Assembly: GCF_014274465.1 (NCBI RefSeq)
Contig: NZ_CP060394.1
Location: 1,240,001 to 1,304,000, forward strand
Direction of reading: 5' to 3'
Length of the DNA stretch: 64,000 nt
DNA from: Alloacidobacterium dinghuense
GTDB taxonomy: Bacteria > Acidobacteriota > Terriglobia > Terriglobales > Acidobacteriaceae
Position 1 is the stretch's first letter; each line of letters begins with the position of its first letter. Shown piece by piece: positions 24,788 to 33,357 of the stretch. The notes under the pieces were generated by a model, which saw only the letters and a list, made by a program, of their open reading frames with translations, was not told where the DNA came from and did no database searches. A program made the translations under genes and the position numbers.

Positions 24788-25777
24788 TTGAAGGTACGTG
24801 TTTTCTATCACGACAAGTGTTTTGATGGAGCCTGCTCGGCTTCGCTTTTCGCTCGCTTTCACCGCGAGTGCATCGTCCGCGACGCCGAATATAGCTACCA
24901 CGGGCTTGTGCATCGCGCGGGTGCTCTGTTCAACGTGGCTGATTTCATCGGGGACGAGAACGCCATTGTCGACTTCAAATATTCCGCGTCGCCCAAAATC
25001 ACGTGGTGGTTCGATCATCATCTGAGCGCCTTCCTCACGCCGGAAGACCATCAGGATTATTTACAGGGCATGGCCAATGGCAAGTACCCCAATCGCCGAT
25101 TCTATGACCCTGATTACACCTCATGCACAAGCTTTTTGGCGCATATCGCCGAGACGAAGTTCGGCTTTGATGCTGCGCCTGTTGCTGAGCTGGTGAAATG
25201 GGCTGATATCGTTGACGGCGCACTCTACAAGAGTCCACAAGTGGCGGTGGAGATGGCCGAGCCGGCGATGAAGTTGACACTTATCATCGAATCGACGCAG
25301 GATTCCGCCTTTGTTCCGCGCTTGATTCCGCTTCTCACCGAAATGTCGCTGGCGGAGGTCTTGGAGCAGCCATTCGTTGCCGAATTATTGCCGCCACTTC
25401 TTGATCGGCATCAGGAGGCGCTGAAACTCATACGTGAACGGTCCGAGTCGCAAGATGGGACGATTTACTTCGACATCTCCGATCATCAGCTTGAGGGATA
25501 CAACAAATTCATTCCGTACTACCTTCATCCTGAGGCGACGTATTCTATCGGTCTCTCAAAGTCGAGCTTCCGCACGAAGGTTGCCGTGGGCTCCAACCCC
25601 TGGACGAAAGCCAAGCCGGAAGAGATGGTCAACCTGGCCACGATTTGCGAGCGCTATGGAGGCGGAGGCCATGCGCGCGTCGGCGCTATCAGCTTTCCGC
25701 CGGACAAGAGCGATGTCGCGCGCAAGGCGGCGGCTGAGATTGTCGCCGACTTGCGCGCGCATAACCCGGGCAAGTGA
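24788..25777 (+). CDS. DHH superfamily phosphoesterase
   Basis: A 329-residue DHH/DHHA1 protein. Metal-binding aspartates appear in FYHDKCFDGACSA (D9, D13), the DHH motif is WWFDHHLS (D76-H78), and the DHHA1 domain ends in the glycine-rich YGGGGHARVGAISF. Relatives hydrolyse short oligonucleotides, cyclic dinucleotide products or pAp, or act as RecJ-like exonucleases; the shortness here favours the first group. The start is TTG at 24788, giving the usual MKVRVFYHDKC N-terminus; no nearer ATG fits. The GH130-like gene starts three bases after its stop. Confidence 0.85.
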   Translation: MKVRVFYHDKCFDGACSASLFARFHRECIVRDAEYSYHGLVHRAGALFNVADFIGDENAIVDFKYSASPKITWWFDHHLSAFLTPEDHQDYLQGMANGKYPNRRFYDPDYTSCTSFLAHIAETKFGFDAAPVAELVKWADIVDGALYKSPQVAVEMAEPAMKLTLIIESTQDSAFVPRLIPLLTEMSLAEVLEQPFVAELLPPLLDRHQEALKLIRERSESQDGTIYFDISDHQLEGYNKFIPYYLHPEATYSIGLSKSSFRTKVAVGSNPWTKAKPEEMVNLATICERYGGGGHARVGAISFPPDKSDVARKAAAEIVADLRAHNPGK

Positions 25778-25780
25778 TCG

Positions 25781-26890
25781 ATGGTTGCGCGATCTGGAAC
25801 GTGGGCGCTCGCTGCGATCCTTTGCACAATCAGCGCAGGTGCTTTTGGACAGAGCTGGGTCATTGGGCCATTTCTGCGGCCTGCCAGCGGCAATCCAGTG
25901 ATTACTCCGAATCCCGCCTCAAGCTTCGACGATCCCATACGCCACGCAGCTGTGCACTGGGAAGCTCTTCACACCTTCAATCCAGCAGCTGTTGTTCGCG
26001 ACGGTAAAGTCTACGTCCTCTATCGTGCAGAGGACGATTCGGGCGAGATGCAGATCGGTATGCACACTTCGCGTCTCGGACTGGCCGAGAGCAGCGACGG
26101 TATTCACTTCACGCGCAGCGCGACACCGGTCTTCTATCCGGCAGAAGACACGCAGAAGGATCGTGAATGGCCGGGAGGTGTGGAAGACCCGCGCATCGTC
26201 GAATCAGAAGATGGGACTTATGTCCTAACCTACACGCAATGGAACCGAAGGACCTACTCGGTTGGGATTGCAACATCTCGCGACCTGTTGCACTGGACGA
26301 AATTCGGGCCGGCCTTTGGCAACGCTGCGCATGGCAGATATGCGAATCTGAAGTACAAATCTGCCGGAATTGTTACCGAGGTTCACAAAGATCGCCTCGT
26401 TGCTGCGCGCATTCACGGCAAGTACTGGATGTATTGGGGTGAAGGGGCCATTCACCTGGCCACGTCGACCGATCTGATCCTTTGGACGCCAGTGGAGAAT
26501 GCACACGGCCAGCCCATCGAACTTTTGCGCCCGCGCGCAGGACACTTCGACAGCACCTTTCCTGAAACCGGACCTCCGCCTGTCCTGACGAAGGCCGGAA
26601 TTGTGGTCGTTTATAACGGCAAGAATGCCGTTGAAGGCGGCGATGCGGCGATTGGACCAAATGCTTACGCCGCAGGCGAGGCGCTGTTCTCGGCGTCTGA
26701 TCCAAGACGCTTGCTGGCGCAGACAGACGCGCCGGTTCTGAAACCTGAGCTGCCTTACGAGAGAACAGGGCAGTACGCGGCCGGTACTACGTTTGCGGAG
26801 GGGATGGTCTTCTTCCACAAACAATGGTTTCTGTATTATGGCTGTGCAGACTCATTCGTGGCTGTGGCCATTGCTCGTTTCAACAAGTAA
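25781..26890 (+). CDS. Secreted glycoside hydrolase family 130-like protein
   Basis: A 369-residue protein with a signal peptide (cleavage near GAFGQ, residue 23) and a five-bladed beta-propeller resembling GH130 mannoside phosphorylases/hydrolases. Landmarks are FNPAAVVRDGKVYVLYRAED (about 67-86), the GGVEDPRIVE motif with the probable catalytic aspartate (about 131-140), and KSAGIVTEV. Because it is exported, hydrolysis is more plausible than phosphorolysis. Blades recur as GIATSRDLLHWTKF and HLATSTDLILWTPV. It is closely coupled to the DHH gene, though the two functions are not obviously related. Confidence 0.85.
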   Translation: MVARSGTWALAAILCTISAGAFGQSWVIGPFLRPASGNPVITPNPASSFDDPIRHAAVHWEALHTFNPAAVVRDGKVYVLYRAEDDSGEMQIGMHTSRLGLAESSDGIHFTRSATPVFYPAEDTQKDREWPGGVEDPRIVESEDGTYVLTYTQWNRRTYSVGIATSRDLLHWTKFGPAFGNAAHGRYANLKYKSAGIVTEVHKDRLVAARIHGKYWMYWGEGAIHLATSTDLILWTPVENAHGQPIELLRPRAGHFDSTFPETGPPPVLTKAGIVVVYNGKNAVEGGDAAIGPNAYAAGEALFSASDPRRLLAQTDAPVLKPELPYERTGQYAAGTTFAEGMVFFHKQWFLYYGCADSFVAVAIARFNK

Positions 26891-26936
26891 TTCATCCAAT
26901 TCAATTTAACTTCTATCCAACGTGCAGGAGGGGTCT

Positions 26937-27563
26937 ATGCATGTAGTTTTATTTGGCACTACCGGAATGATCGGCAGTCGTGTGTTGGCGGAGTTGCTTT
27001 CACGTGGACACATAGTGACGGCAGTGGCACGCGACGTTTCGCGCGTTTCGAATGAGCCCAACGTAAAGGCCGTGAGGGGTGATGTGTTGAACTCCGCAGA
27101 AGTAGCGGAGATCGCAAAAGGCTCCGATGCGGTGATCAGTTCTTATAGTCCCGGAACGAACACGGAACTCATTGTTGACGCAACCAGGTCCCTCATTGCC
27201 GGGCTGGACCGGGCTCGAGTGAAACGCTTCATTGAAGTTGGTGGTGCGGGCAGTCTGTTTGTTGCGCCGAATGTGCGGCTTATCGATGCTCCGAATTTCC
27301 CCGATGAGTATAAAGCGATTGCTATTGCTCACGCAGACGCGCTTGAAGTGCTGCGAAAATCCGATCTGGATTGGACCTACTTCAGTCCGGCGGCGTTCAT
27401 TCAGCCGGGCGAACGGACCGGCAAGTTTCGTTTAGCTGGTGACACGCTTGTGGCGGATGACAAAGGCAACAGCCGGATTTCTGCCGAAGACTATGCCATT
27501 GCGTTAGTCGACGAGTTGGAAAATCCCAAGCACATTCGGCAGCGCTTCACCATCGGATACTGA
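26937..27563 (+). CDS. NAD(P)-binding atypical SDR (NmrA-like) protein
   Basis: A 208-residue atypical short-chain dehydrogenase-like protein. The nucleotide site is VLFGTTGMIGSRVLAELLSRG, with the second conserved region SDAVISSYSP and a probable active-site-proximal segment RFIEVGGAGSL. The canonical YxxxK is not clear, as is common in this subgroup, so it may be a sensor or flavin/quinone-interacting reductase. The ATG at 26937 has AGGAGGGG immediately upstream. Confidence 0.85.
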   Translation: MHVVLFGTTGMIGSRVLAELLSRGHIVTAVARDVSRVSNEPNVKAVRGDVLNSAEVAEIAKGSDAVISSYSPGTNTELIVDATRSLIAGLDRARVKRFIEVGGAGSLFVAPNVRLIDAPNFPDEYKAIAIAHADALEVLRKSDLDWTYFSPAAFIQPGERTGKFRLAGDTLVADDKGNSRISAEDYAIALVDELENPKHIRQRFTIGY

Positions 27564-27587
27564 TTCGTTCGTAAAGCCCATGGTCTG

Positions 27588-28397
27588 CTACTTGCCGGCA
27601 GCTGTTGGGGCTTTGCGGCTGGGCCAATCGGGTGTACGTTTTTCAAGGAAGGCCCGCACACCTTCCTTGAAGTCTTCTGTCACGCGGGCTTCGGCGTTTG
27701 CTGCAATGGCGGCTTCGATCTCGGCATCGAGATGATGGTTGGCGTAGTAGTTGAGCAACCGCTTGGTGGCGTGCATTGCTTCTGGGCTGTTTCGCAGCAG
27801 ATCTCGCGCCAGTTTTCGCGCCTCGGGTATTAAGTCCTGCTCACCCACAATGCGGGTCACAAGTCCGAGTTCATGCGCCTCTTCTGCCTTGATCAATCGT
27901 CCGGTCAGCAGCAGGTCGCGTGTGCGCTTGTCGCCAATCTGGCGTAGGAGAAATGAAGAAACGATGGCAGGGATGAAGCCAATTTTTACTTCTGTGTAGC
28001 CAAATTTCGCTTCAGGGACGGAGAGCGTGAAGTCGCAGATCGTGGCCAGGCCCATGCCTCCGGCGATGGCCGCGCCGTTCACGGCGGCAATGGTGGGTTT
28101 CTGCACATTGTGCAACGTGCGCATCACCCGGGCTATGTTTTCCGAATCGGCCCGATGCTCGTCGCGTGTCTTGGCCGTCATCGTCTCAAGGTTGTCGAGA
28201 TCGAGACCGGCGCAGAATGCTGATCCGGCTCCGGTAAGAATGATTACGCCATGATGTGAGTCCGATGCCCCTTCGAGCGCCTCAGTCAGCTCGTGAATCA
28301 TCTGCGGATTCAGCGCGTTCCGCCGCTCCGGGCGGTTCAAGGTGATTGTCAGTACGCCTTCTTCAGCGTGCGTACGCAAAGTTTGATGATGGCCCAT
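27588..28397 (-). CDS. Enoyl-CoA hydratase/isomerase family protein (possible methylglutaconyl-CoA hydratase)
   Basis: A 269-residue crotonase-fold protein. The oxyanion-hole regions are SAFCAGLDLDNL (about 61-72) and AAVNGAAIAGGMGLATICDF (about 106-125); FGYTEVKIGFIPAIVSSFL follows with the catalytic glutamate region. The gene lies 50 bases downstream of HMG-CoA lyase on the same strand, which suggests a leucine-degradation role such as methylglutaconyl-CoA hydratase. This is context-based; other hydratase roles remain open. Confidence 0.9.
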   Translation of the reverse strand: MGHHQTLRTHAEEGVLTITLNRPERRNALNPQMIHELTEALEGASDSHHGVIILTGAGSAFCAGLDLDNLETMTAKTRDEHRADSENIARVMRTLHNVQKPTIAAVNGAAIAGGMGLATICDFTLSVPEAKFGYTEVKIGFIPAIVSSFLLRQIGDKRTRDLLLTGRLIKAEEAHELGLVTRIVGEQDLIPEARKLARDLLRNSPEAMHATKRLLNYYANHHLDAEIEAAIAANAEARVTEDFKEGVRAFLEKRTPDWPSRKAPTAAGK

Positions 28398-28447
28398 CGT
28401 TCGTTCCTCGGAAACAAAGCAGTGTACACGCGAGAGTGGTGCGCAAT

Positions 28448-29320
28448 CTATTGCCGAGTAGGGCCGAACTTTCCAGCGATGCCGTGGCTTGCGGCAAGGA
28501 GTCCGTCTAACGGCTGCAGAGCAGGTAGTTCCGCTCCATGACGTTCGAGTTCAGCTACAGCCATCTCGGTGGCGATGTTACCGACCAGCGCATCCTGGGC
28601 AAAAGGGCAGCCACCGAGTCCGCCGATGGCCATGTCGAAGCGTCGGCAACCTGCACGATATGCCGCGCTTACTTTCGCCGCTACCTCTTCCGGGCGCGCA
28701 TGCAAATGCACGCCGATTTCGAGAGTGTCGCTGGCCGAGAGCACAGCGCTGACCAGCCGCGTCACTTCGTCTGGAGTTGCCAGGCCCACGGTATCGGCGA
28801 GGGAGATTTGCTCAATACCCATGTCGGCTAACAAGTCGCAGGCGGCAATGACTTCGTCGATGCTCCAGTTGTCCCCGTAGGGATTGCCGAAGGCCATCGA
28901 TATGTAGGCAACGACCCCAAGGCCTGCCTTGAAAGCAGCCTGACCGATCGTTTCCAGCGCATCGAGCGACTCTTCCGGCGTCTGACCCTGATTCCGTTTG
29001 AGGAATTCGGGCGAGATGGAGTACGGAAAGCCTAGGGTGCGGACTGCTTCCGTTGCAATGGCGCGTTGCGCGCCCTTTTCGTTTACGACGATGCCGATGA
29101 TTTCGACATCATCGGGCGGATCGAGATATTCGAGCACCTGCTCGGAGTCGGCCATCTGTGGCACGGCTTTGGGCGAGACGAATGAGACCGCGTCAATATG
29201 TTTAAACCCCGCGGCAACGAGTGTGCGCAGGTAGTCGGCTTTGACTTCGGCAGGAATGCTCTTCGGCAGACCTTGCCATGCGTCGCGGGGGCATTCGATC
29301 AGTTTGACTGCTTCGCTCAT
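28448..29320 (-). CDS. Hydroxymethylglutaryl-CoA lyase family protein
   Basis: A 290-residue TIM-barrel protein of the HMGL-like family, which cleaves HMG-CoA to acetyl-CoA and acetoacetate. It has the N-terminal ECPRDAWQGL (a variation of the RDGLQ motif with R-D kept), DAVSFVSPKAVPQMAD, the ISLADTVGLATPDEV stretch and the C-terminal GGLGGCPFAQDALVGNIATE signature with its active-site cysteine. The ATG at 29320 is the family N-terminus; in-frame extension to 29554 overlaps the upstream membrane gene. Its partner is the hydratase-family gene downstream. Confidence 0.9.
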   Translation of the reverse strand: MSEAVKLIECPRDAWQGLPKSIPAEVKADYLRTLVAAGFKHIDAVSFVSPKAVPQMADSEQVLEYLDPPDDVEIIGIVVNEKGAQRAIATEAVRTLGFPYSISPEFLKRNQGQTPEESLDALETIGQAAFKAGLGVVAYISMAFGNPYGDNWSIDEVIAACDLLADMGIEQISLADTVGLATPDEVTRLVSAVLSASDTLEIGVHLHARPEEVAAKVSAAYRAGCRRFDMAIGGLGGCPFAQDALVGNIATEMAVAELERHGAELPALQPLDGLLAASHGIAGKFGPTRQ

Positions 29321-29343
29321 CGGAACTACCCAATCTACAGAAT

Positions 29344-29730
29344 CTACAGATGCGCGAGCGCGACGACAATGGCGACTGCTCCAAAATGTGCGGCTGCGGC
29401 TGCGATGATGGCGGGCAGCATACCTTTTGCTCGCAGAACCAGGGCCATCAGTAATCCATAAAGCGGGAACTGCAGATACATCATTGCCTGCGAGAGCGTT
29501 CCGGCGATATCTGTGGGAAACGCCAGCATCGGGTTCTGCACGAGCTGCACCCACGGATACAGCATCCGCAGGGCATCAGGGCCGGCGAGCGCCATCACGC
29601 CTGCCGCACGGACGGTCAAGGGCGTGACGAGAATTCCGAGCAGCAACGGCCACCATGTGATCCAACCACGTGCTGCGGCTTTCTTCTTTTTACGCGTGGT
29701 CGGCTTACGTTGCGTGGCGGTCGGGCTCAT
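29344..29730 (-). CDS. Small multi-pass membrane protein of unknown function
   Basis: A 128-residue protein with a basic cytoplasmic N-terminus (RKPTTRKKKKAAARG) and about three membrane segments (roughly 23-50, 78-98 and 103-127). No recognised family. It lies 23 bases upstream of the HMG-CoA lyase start on the same strand and may be co-transcribed. It is divergent from the M28 peptidase. Confidence 0.65.
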   Translation of the reverse strand: MSPTATQRKPTTRKKKKAAARGWITWWPLLLGILVTPLTVRAAGVMALAGPDALRMLYPWVQLVQNPMLAFPTDIAGTLSQAMMYLQFPLYGLLMALVLRAKGMLPAIIAAAAAHFGAVAIVVALAHL

Positions 29731-29823
29731 GATTCGAGCATAGCGTTTCGGGTCATGTGCAAAGGTGGAAACTCATCTGCATGAACCAGAAAGCGCACGG
29801 GTTTTTGCGTGATACGATTCGCT

Positions 29824-31272
29824 ATGCTTAGAAAATCTCTCCTGTTTGCCGCCTCTGCGGCGTTGTGTGCTTCGCTCCCTGCTCAATCTATACAAGATCG
29901 CTTGCAGCGGCTGATGAATACCTCAAACGGCGTATGGACCGAGGATCAGATTGCCACGATGGCGAAGCTGCGCGATGCGGCGATGCAGGATACGTATGCG
30001 TTGACCGAGCTGCGGCACCTGACGGACAACATCGGGCCGCGTTTGAGCGGCTCTCCGCAGGCACAGAAGGCCGTGGATTACGTTGCGGCGGAGATGCGTT
30101 CTCTCGGAGCAGAGGTCCAGTTGGAGAAGACATCGGTTCCGCACTGGGTGCGCGGCGCGGAGGCGGGCGAGCTGGTTTCCTGGCCGGGAATGGCTGAGGG
30201 AACCAAGCAGAAAATTGTGCTGACCGCTCTCGGCGGAAGCGTGGCGACGAATGCGGACGGGTTGGTTGCGGATGTGGTTGTGGCCGACTCCTTTGAAGCG
30301 GTGAAAAAGCTGCCTGAAGGCGCGGTTAAGGGCAAAATTCTGCTGTTCAATCACCCTTTCGATAAGCGGCTTGCGGCGCAGGGCGATGGGTTGAATGCTT
30401 ACGGGCAATCTGTTGTTTACCGGGGCGCCGGGCCTTCGGTCGCCGCGTCTCTTGGCGCGGTTGCGGTGCTGGTGCGCTCTGTTGGAGGCGCAGACTACAG
30501 GCTGCCACATACCGGGGCTACGGTGTACGCCGACGGCCTCGAGAAGATTCCGGCGGCGGCGGTGACGGCGGAGGATGCTGACCTGCTGGCCAATCTTACG
30601 CAGCAGGGGCCGGTGAAGATGCGGTTGGTGCTGACTCCGCAACGGTTGCCGAATGCGGAGAGCTACAACGTCATCGCCGACTGGAAAGGCACCGAGCATC
30701 CGGAGCAGGTGGTCATCGTCTCAGGACATCTTGACTCCTGGGATCTTGGTACTGGGGCGATCGATGATGGGGCCGGCATCGTCGTCTCCATGCAGGCGAT
30801 ACACCTGCTGCAAAAACTGGGCGTTCATCCCAAGCGAACGGTTCGCTTCATCGCGTGGATGGATGAAGAGCAAGGCGGCTCAGGCGCCCAGACGTATGCG
30901 CAGGAGCATGCTTCACAGTTGAGCAACCACATTGGGGCGATTGAGTCCGATCTGGGCGCGGGCCATCCGATCGGCATCATGGCGGCAGGCAAACCTGAGC
31001 TTGTGGATTGGCTGCGTCCGGTAGGGCATGTGCTGGCTCCGATTGGGGCCGCTGTGGTTGCGCCGAGTCCTGAGGCTGGAGAAGACATCGGCTTTCTTCA
31101 AGGGGTGCCGCAGTTTGCTCCGAACCAGGACAGCCGGTCCTACTTCAACTATCACCACACGGCCGCGGATACCTTCGACAAAGTCAATCCGCAGGAGTTG
31201 AGCGAGAATGCGGCGGTGGTGGCGGTTCTCGCATATGCGCTGGCGGATTCGGGGAGTCCGGCTCCGCGATAG
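29824..31272 (+). CDS. Exported M28 family metallopeptidase with PA domain
   Basis: A 482-residue secreted aminopeptidase/carboxypeptidase of the M28 type. A signal peptide (MLRKSLLFAASAALCASLPAQ) precedes a PA-type insert (about 130-255) and the dinuclear zinc peptidase core. The ligand and catalytic motifs are VSGHLDSWDLGTGAIDDGAG, WMDEEQGG, GAIESDLGAG and the late YFNYHHTAADTFDKVNPQEL. The ATG at 29824 is chosen over the GTG at 29809 to give a clean signal peptide. Family members degrade extracellular peptides. Confidence 0.93.
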   Translation: MLRKSLLFAASAALCASLPAQSIQDRLQRLMNTSNGVWTEDQIATMAKLRDAAMQDTYALTELRHLTDNIGPRLSGSPQAQKAVDYVAAEMRSLGAEVQLEKTSVPHWVRGAEAGELVSWPGMAEGTKQKIVLTALGGSVATNADGLVADVVVADSFEAVKKLPEGAVKGKILLFNHPFDKRLAAQGDGLNAYGQSVVYRGAGPSVAASLGAVAVLVRSVGGADYRLPHTGATVYADGLEKIPAAAVTAEDADLLANLTQQGPVKMRLVLTPQRLPNAESYNVIADWKGTEHPEQVVIVSGHLDSWDLGTGAIDDGAGIVVSMQAIHLLQKLGVHPKRTVRFIAWMDEEQGGSGAQTYAQEHASQLSNHIGAIESDLGAGHPIGIMAAGKPELVDWLRPVGHVLAPIGAAVVAPSPEAGEDIGFLQGVPQFAPNQDSRSYFNYHHTAADTFDKVNPQELSENAAVVAVLAYALADSGSPAPR

Positions 31273-31334
31273 GTGCTCGTAATCCTCGGGGGTGTACGCT
31301 AAATTATTGAATTTAAAGCCTCCGTTTCATATTG

Positions 31335-31367
31335 GCCGCAAGTATTTGAATCTTCTAGACTTGCGGC
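31335..31367. repeat. Intergenic inverted repeat
   Basis: A perfect 9-bp inverted repeat (GCCGCAAGT / ACTTGCGGC, extendable by two AT pairs past one mismatch) with a 15-base AT-rich loop, in the 277-base AT-rich gap between the M28 gene and the PqqD-domain gene. No T-run follows, so it may be a regulator-binding or RNA element rather than a terminator. Confidence 0.5.
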
Positions 31368-31475
31368 TAAGTATTTTGGAATCAATATGCCTTTCGGATC
31401 TCTCAGGTTACTATTCCATGCCAGTAACAGGCGTCCTGGTTACCATAAAGTACTCTATAGACTAGGTTTGCACTG

Positions 31476-31483
31476 TATACAAT
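31476..31483 (+). promoter_or_regulatory. Possible promoter -10 region for the PqqD-domain gene
   Basis: TATACAAT about 67 bases before the ATG is the best -10-like match in an AT-rich stretch. No convincing -35 is seen 16-18 bases upstream. Weak call. Confidence 0.3.
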
Positions 31484-31549
31484 TGTGTTAGCGAGTGATG
31501 TTTGCGAATTGACTCTCCCCCGCTGAAATTGCTGAAAGAGAGGAGTCAA

Positions 31550-32020
31550 ATGCAAGTTGAGCGCACGAATGCCAACGCTTTGGTTGTAAGTAGCCTTCCT
31601 GACGGGTCAAGAGTTATTGTTGATTCCCAAAACAACAGAGTTCTGGCCCTAAACGCAACAGCCGGCGCAGCCTGGGACGCATGCAGCGAGCCGACTACAC
31701 TCTCCGTGCTCACCGAACAAATGCGATCTTCGCTTGGCACGGAGATAACAGAAGAAGTCGCTGAAGAATCGATTCTGCAATTGCAAGAGCAGAATCTGCT
31801 TAATTCTTCGACATCGCATCCAAGCCGACGCCGGTTTATTGCGGCATTGGGCACGGTTGCCTTGCCGCTGGTTATTTCATTGACTACCGCGGAGCAACGA
31901 GGCTATGCGGAATTTGCACGGTCCGGGGCACCATGTCCAAAACCTGTACGACACGAGAAGCTTCCTATTCAACATAGCCCTGCGCGGCCTGTAAAAGGAC
32001 CTTTCCGGTTTTTCGAATAG
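31550..32020 (+). CDS. PqqD-domain protein with twin-arginine-like hydrophobic tail
   Basis: A 156-residue protein. Residues about 5-85 resemble PqqD/RRE-like peptide-binding domains: a beta hairpin (SRVIVDSQNNRVLALNATAG), then AAWDACSEP and helical TLSVLTEQM. A TSHPSRRRFIAALGTVALPL segment follows, which looks like a Tat or membrane-targeting signal but sits in the middle of the chain. The tail is short, basic and proline-rich with a single cysteine (GAPCPKPVRHEKLP). PqqD domains normally present a ribosomal peptide to a radical SAM or other enzyme, but none is nearby. The ATG at 31550 has AGGAG five bases upstream. A strong terminator follows, so it is monocistronic. Confidence 0.8.
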   Translation: MQVERTNANALVVSSLPDGSRVIVDSQNNRVLALNATAGAAWDACSEPTTLSVLTEQMRSSLGTEITEEVAEESILQLQEQNLLNSSTSHPSRRRFIAALGTVALPLVISLTTAEQRGYAEFARSGAPCPKPVRHEKLPIQHSPARPVKGPFRFFE

Positions 32021-32090
32021 TCAGGATTTCGTGAATTGGAAAAGTCGAGACTAGCGATTCTGGAATTTTCCAGATATCGCCTTTAATGAA

Positions 32091-32118
32091 AAAGGCCCGT
32101 CGCCAAAGACGGGCCTTT
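32091..32118 (+). terminator. Rho-independent terminator
   Basis: A perfect 11-bp stem (AAAGGCCCGTC / GACGGGCCTTT) with a six-base loop, followed by CTTTT. It closes the PqqD-domain gene. Confidence 0.92.
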
Positions 32119-32243
32119 CTTTTAATGTTCTATTTCTATTATAGCTGGCTCAATCAGGAAACACGCCAATTCTGCGCTGCTTTTTGAGCTTTGAAATGTG
32201 TGGGTTATAAGATTTCTTGCTGATCATCCCCTTGACAAAGGAG

Positions 32244-32339
32244 AAGCAGGGAAAAGCCCCGGGCTGAAGCCCCTATTGCTGGGATGGTAACGCGGGGCTG
32301 AAAGCCCCGCTCTTTCACCGCCGTCCTGCTTCGCAGGAC
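32244..32339. repeat. Cluster of palindromic repeats (GGGGCTGAAAGCCCC type)
   Basis: A non-coding stretch with stacked hairpins: CCCGGGCTGAAGCCCC, a perfect GCGGGGCT-GAA-AGCCCCGC (32292-32310) and GTCCTGC-TTC-GCAGGAC (32323-32339). The GGGCTGAAGCCC core recurs at 33156. Together with the remnant gene next to it this makes up the low-coding region 32.02-33.36 kb; the rest of that region shows no supported gene. Confidence 0.7.
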
Positions 32340-32486
32340 AAGCGGTCCAACTCCAACCTCCGTCAAAGGGATCACCATTGATTTCTGCTGCTCCGGAGCC
32401 TGACATCTTTTTGGGGATGGAGACATGGCTCGGTCCTTGGCTGACTTCACTGCCTTGTCGCTGAGAGGAATGCCCCGTTCCGAGGA

Positions 32487-32966
32487 TTAGCTGCCGTCGG
32501 GGTAGCCGCCGCGATGGAGGACTACGGGGATAGTGCGGGAGTGCTTTGGGGCGCGGAATTGAGGCTCGCCAGCCTTCGGGGTAGGTTTCGAGTCCGCGAA
32601 AGAGCGGCGATTTTTCGGCGGTGGAGTGATAAGCCATGCTGACTGAGGCGGTTTTGCGCGCTTGTCGTCTGGATGGGGTGCGAGATGGATGTATCCCCAG
32701 CGCCGCATGCCATCGAGATTGGTGGGGGTGCGCGCGAGTTGTTCCATCTCTGCGACGGTTACGCCCTCTTCGCTGACATATTGCATGCAGTTGCACCACA
32801 TGACCATGGAGACGAGCCAGGGTTTGGGGAATGGTCCAGGGGTTAAGCCGTGGTTTGTAGTGGAGTGCGGGAGCTGGTGCTCGGATTCGTTGTCGAACTC
32901 GATGGTGAAGGCTACCAGCGCGTGTGACAGCAGGGTGGGCAGGGGCAGGCTGTCCATGACTGACAT
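32487..32966 (-). pseudogene. 3'-truncated remnant of a MarR-like regulator-type gene
   Basis: The first roughly 118 codons read like a conserved protein: LPLPTLLSHALVAFTIEFDN, PWLVSMVMWCNCMQYVSEEG, and a winged-helix-like VTVAEMEQLARTPTNLDGMR followed by RWGYIHLAPHPDD. I recall full-length relatives of about 300 residues in actinobacteria and acidobacteria. Here the frame continues after KPPQSAWLITPPPKN (about 32612) into unrelated low-complexity sequence (RSFADSKPTPKAGEPQFRAP) and stops at 32487. The expected dimer or sensor C-terminus is missing. I call it a remnant; a short functional product cannot be ruled out. Confidence 0.6.
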
Positions 32967-33114
32967 TATCAGCTGTGATGATGGTGACGATGTGAAATGC
33001 CGTGGGGCATGGGATAGTAGCTGGTTTGTGGGGGCCGCGAATAAGGTTGCGCGTCGTTGGCACGGCGCGCATCGAGAGTGATCCGCTGCGGTCTTCGACC
33101 TGCGCCGATTAGCC

Positions 33115-33205
33115 TACGGCAGTAAGGTACGCCGTCTCGCGACGGCAATCTTATTCAGAGGGCTGAAGCCCTCTGGTTCTACCTTGAGGTGCTTTTGCAC
33201 CTCTT
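33115..33205. repeat. Palindromic repeat cluster (AGAGGGCTGAAGCCCTCT type)
   Basis: Contains CGCCGTCTCGCGACGGC, a perfect 9-bp palindrome CAGAGGGCT-GA-AGCCCTCTG (33156-33175) and the hairpin GAGGTGC-TTTT-GCACCTC (33186-33203) followed by TTTCTG, which could also act as a terminator. The 390 bases between the regulator remnant and the glycosidase gene contain only such repeats. Confidence 0.7.
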
Positions 33206-33236
33206 TCTGTTTTGTTGATGAAGAGATTTGTGGCCT

Positions 33237-33337
33237 CCCACCCTTTCGCAAACTGCGCAAAAGGATGGGGCACCCGGCAGCCGCGGTTTGATTGAGGAAG
33301 ACCCCATCACCCTCATTTCAACAGGTGGGGCACCCCG
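33237..33337. repeat. Dispersed CCCACCC...GGGGCACCC repeat, copy 1
   Basis: CCCACCCTTTCGC and GCAAAAGGATGGGGCACCC form an imperfect hairpin, followed by a second GGTGGGGCACCCCG unit. Similar copies occur at 42327 and 44244, both inside a coding sequence. Confidence 0.75.
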
Positions 33338-33357
33338 TTCTTTGGTTAATCGAGAAT

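Noticed and set aside
32224-33072. 282-residue frame on the minus strand over the palindromic repeats
   Set aside because: It has low-complexity, proline- and arginine-rich composition and runs through hairpin repeats; the overlapping frame from 32966 has the protein-like stretch.
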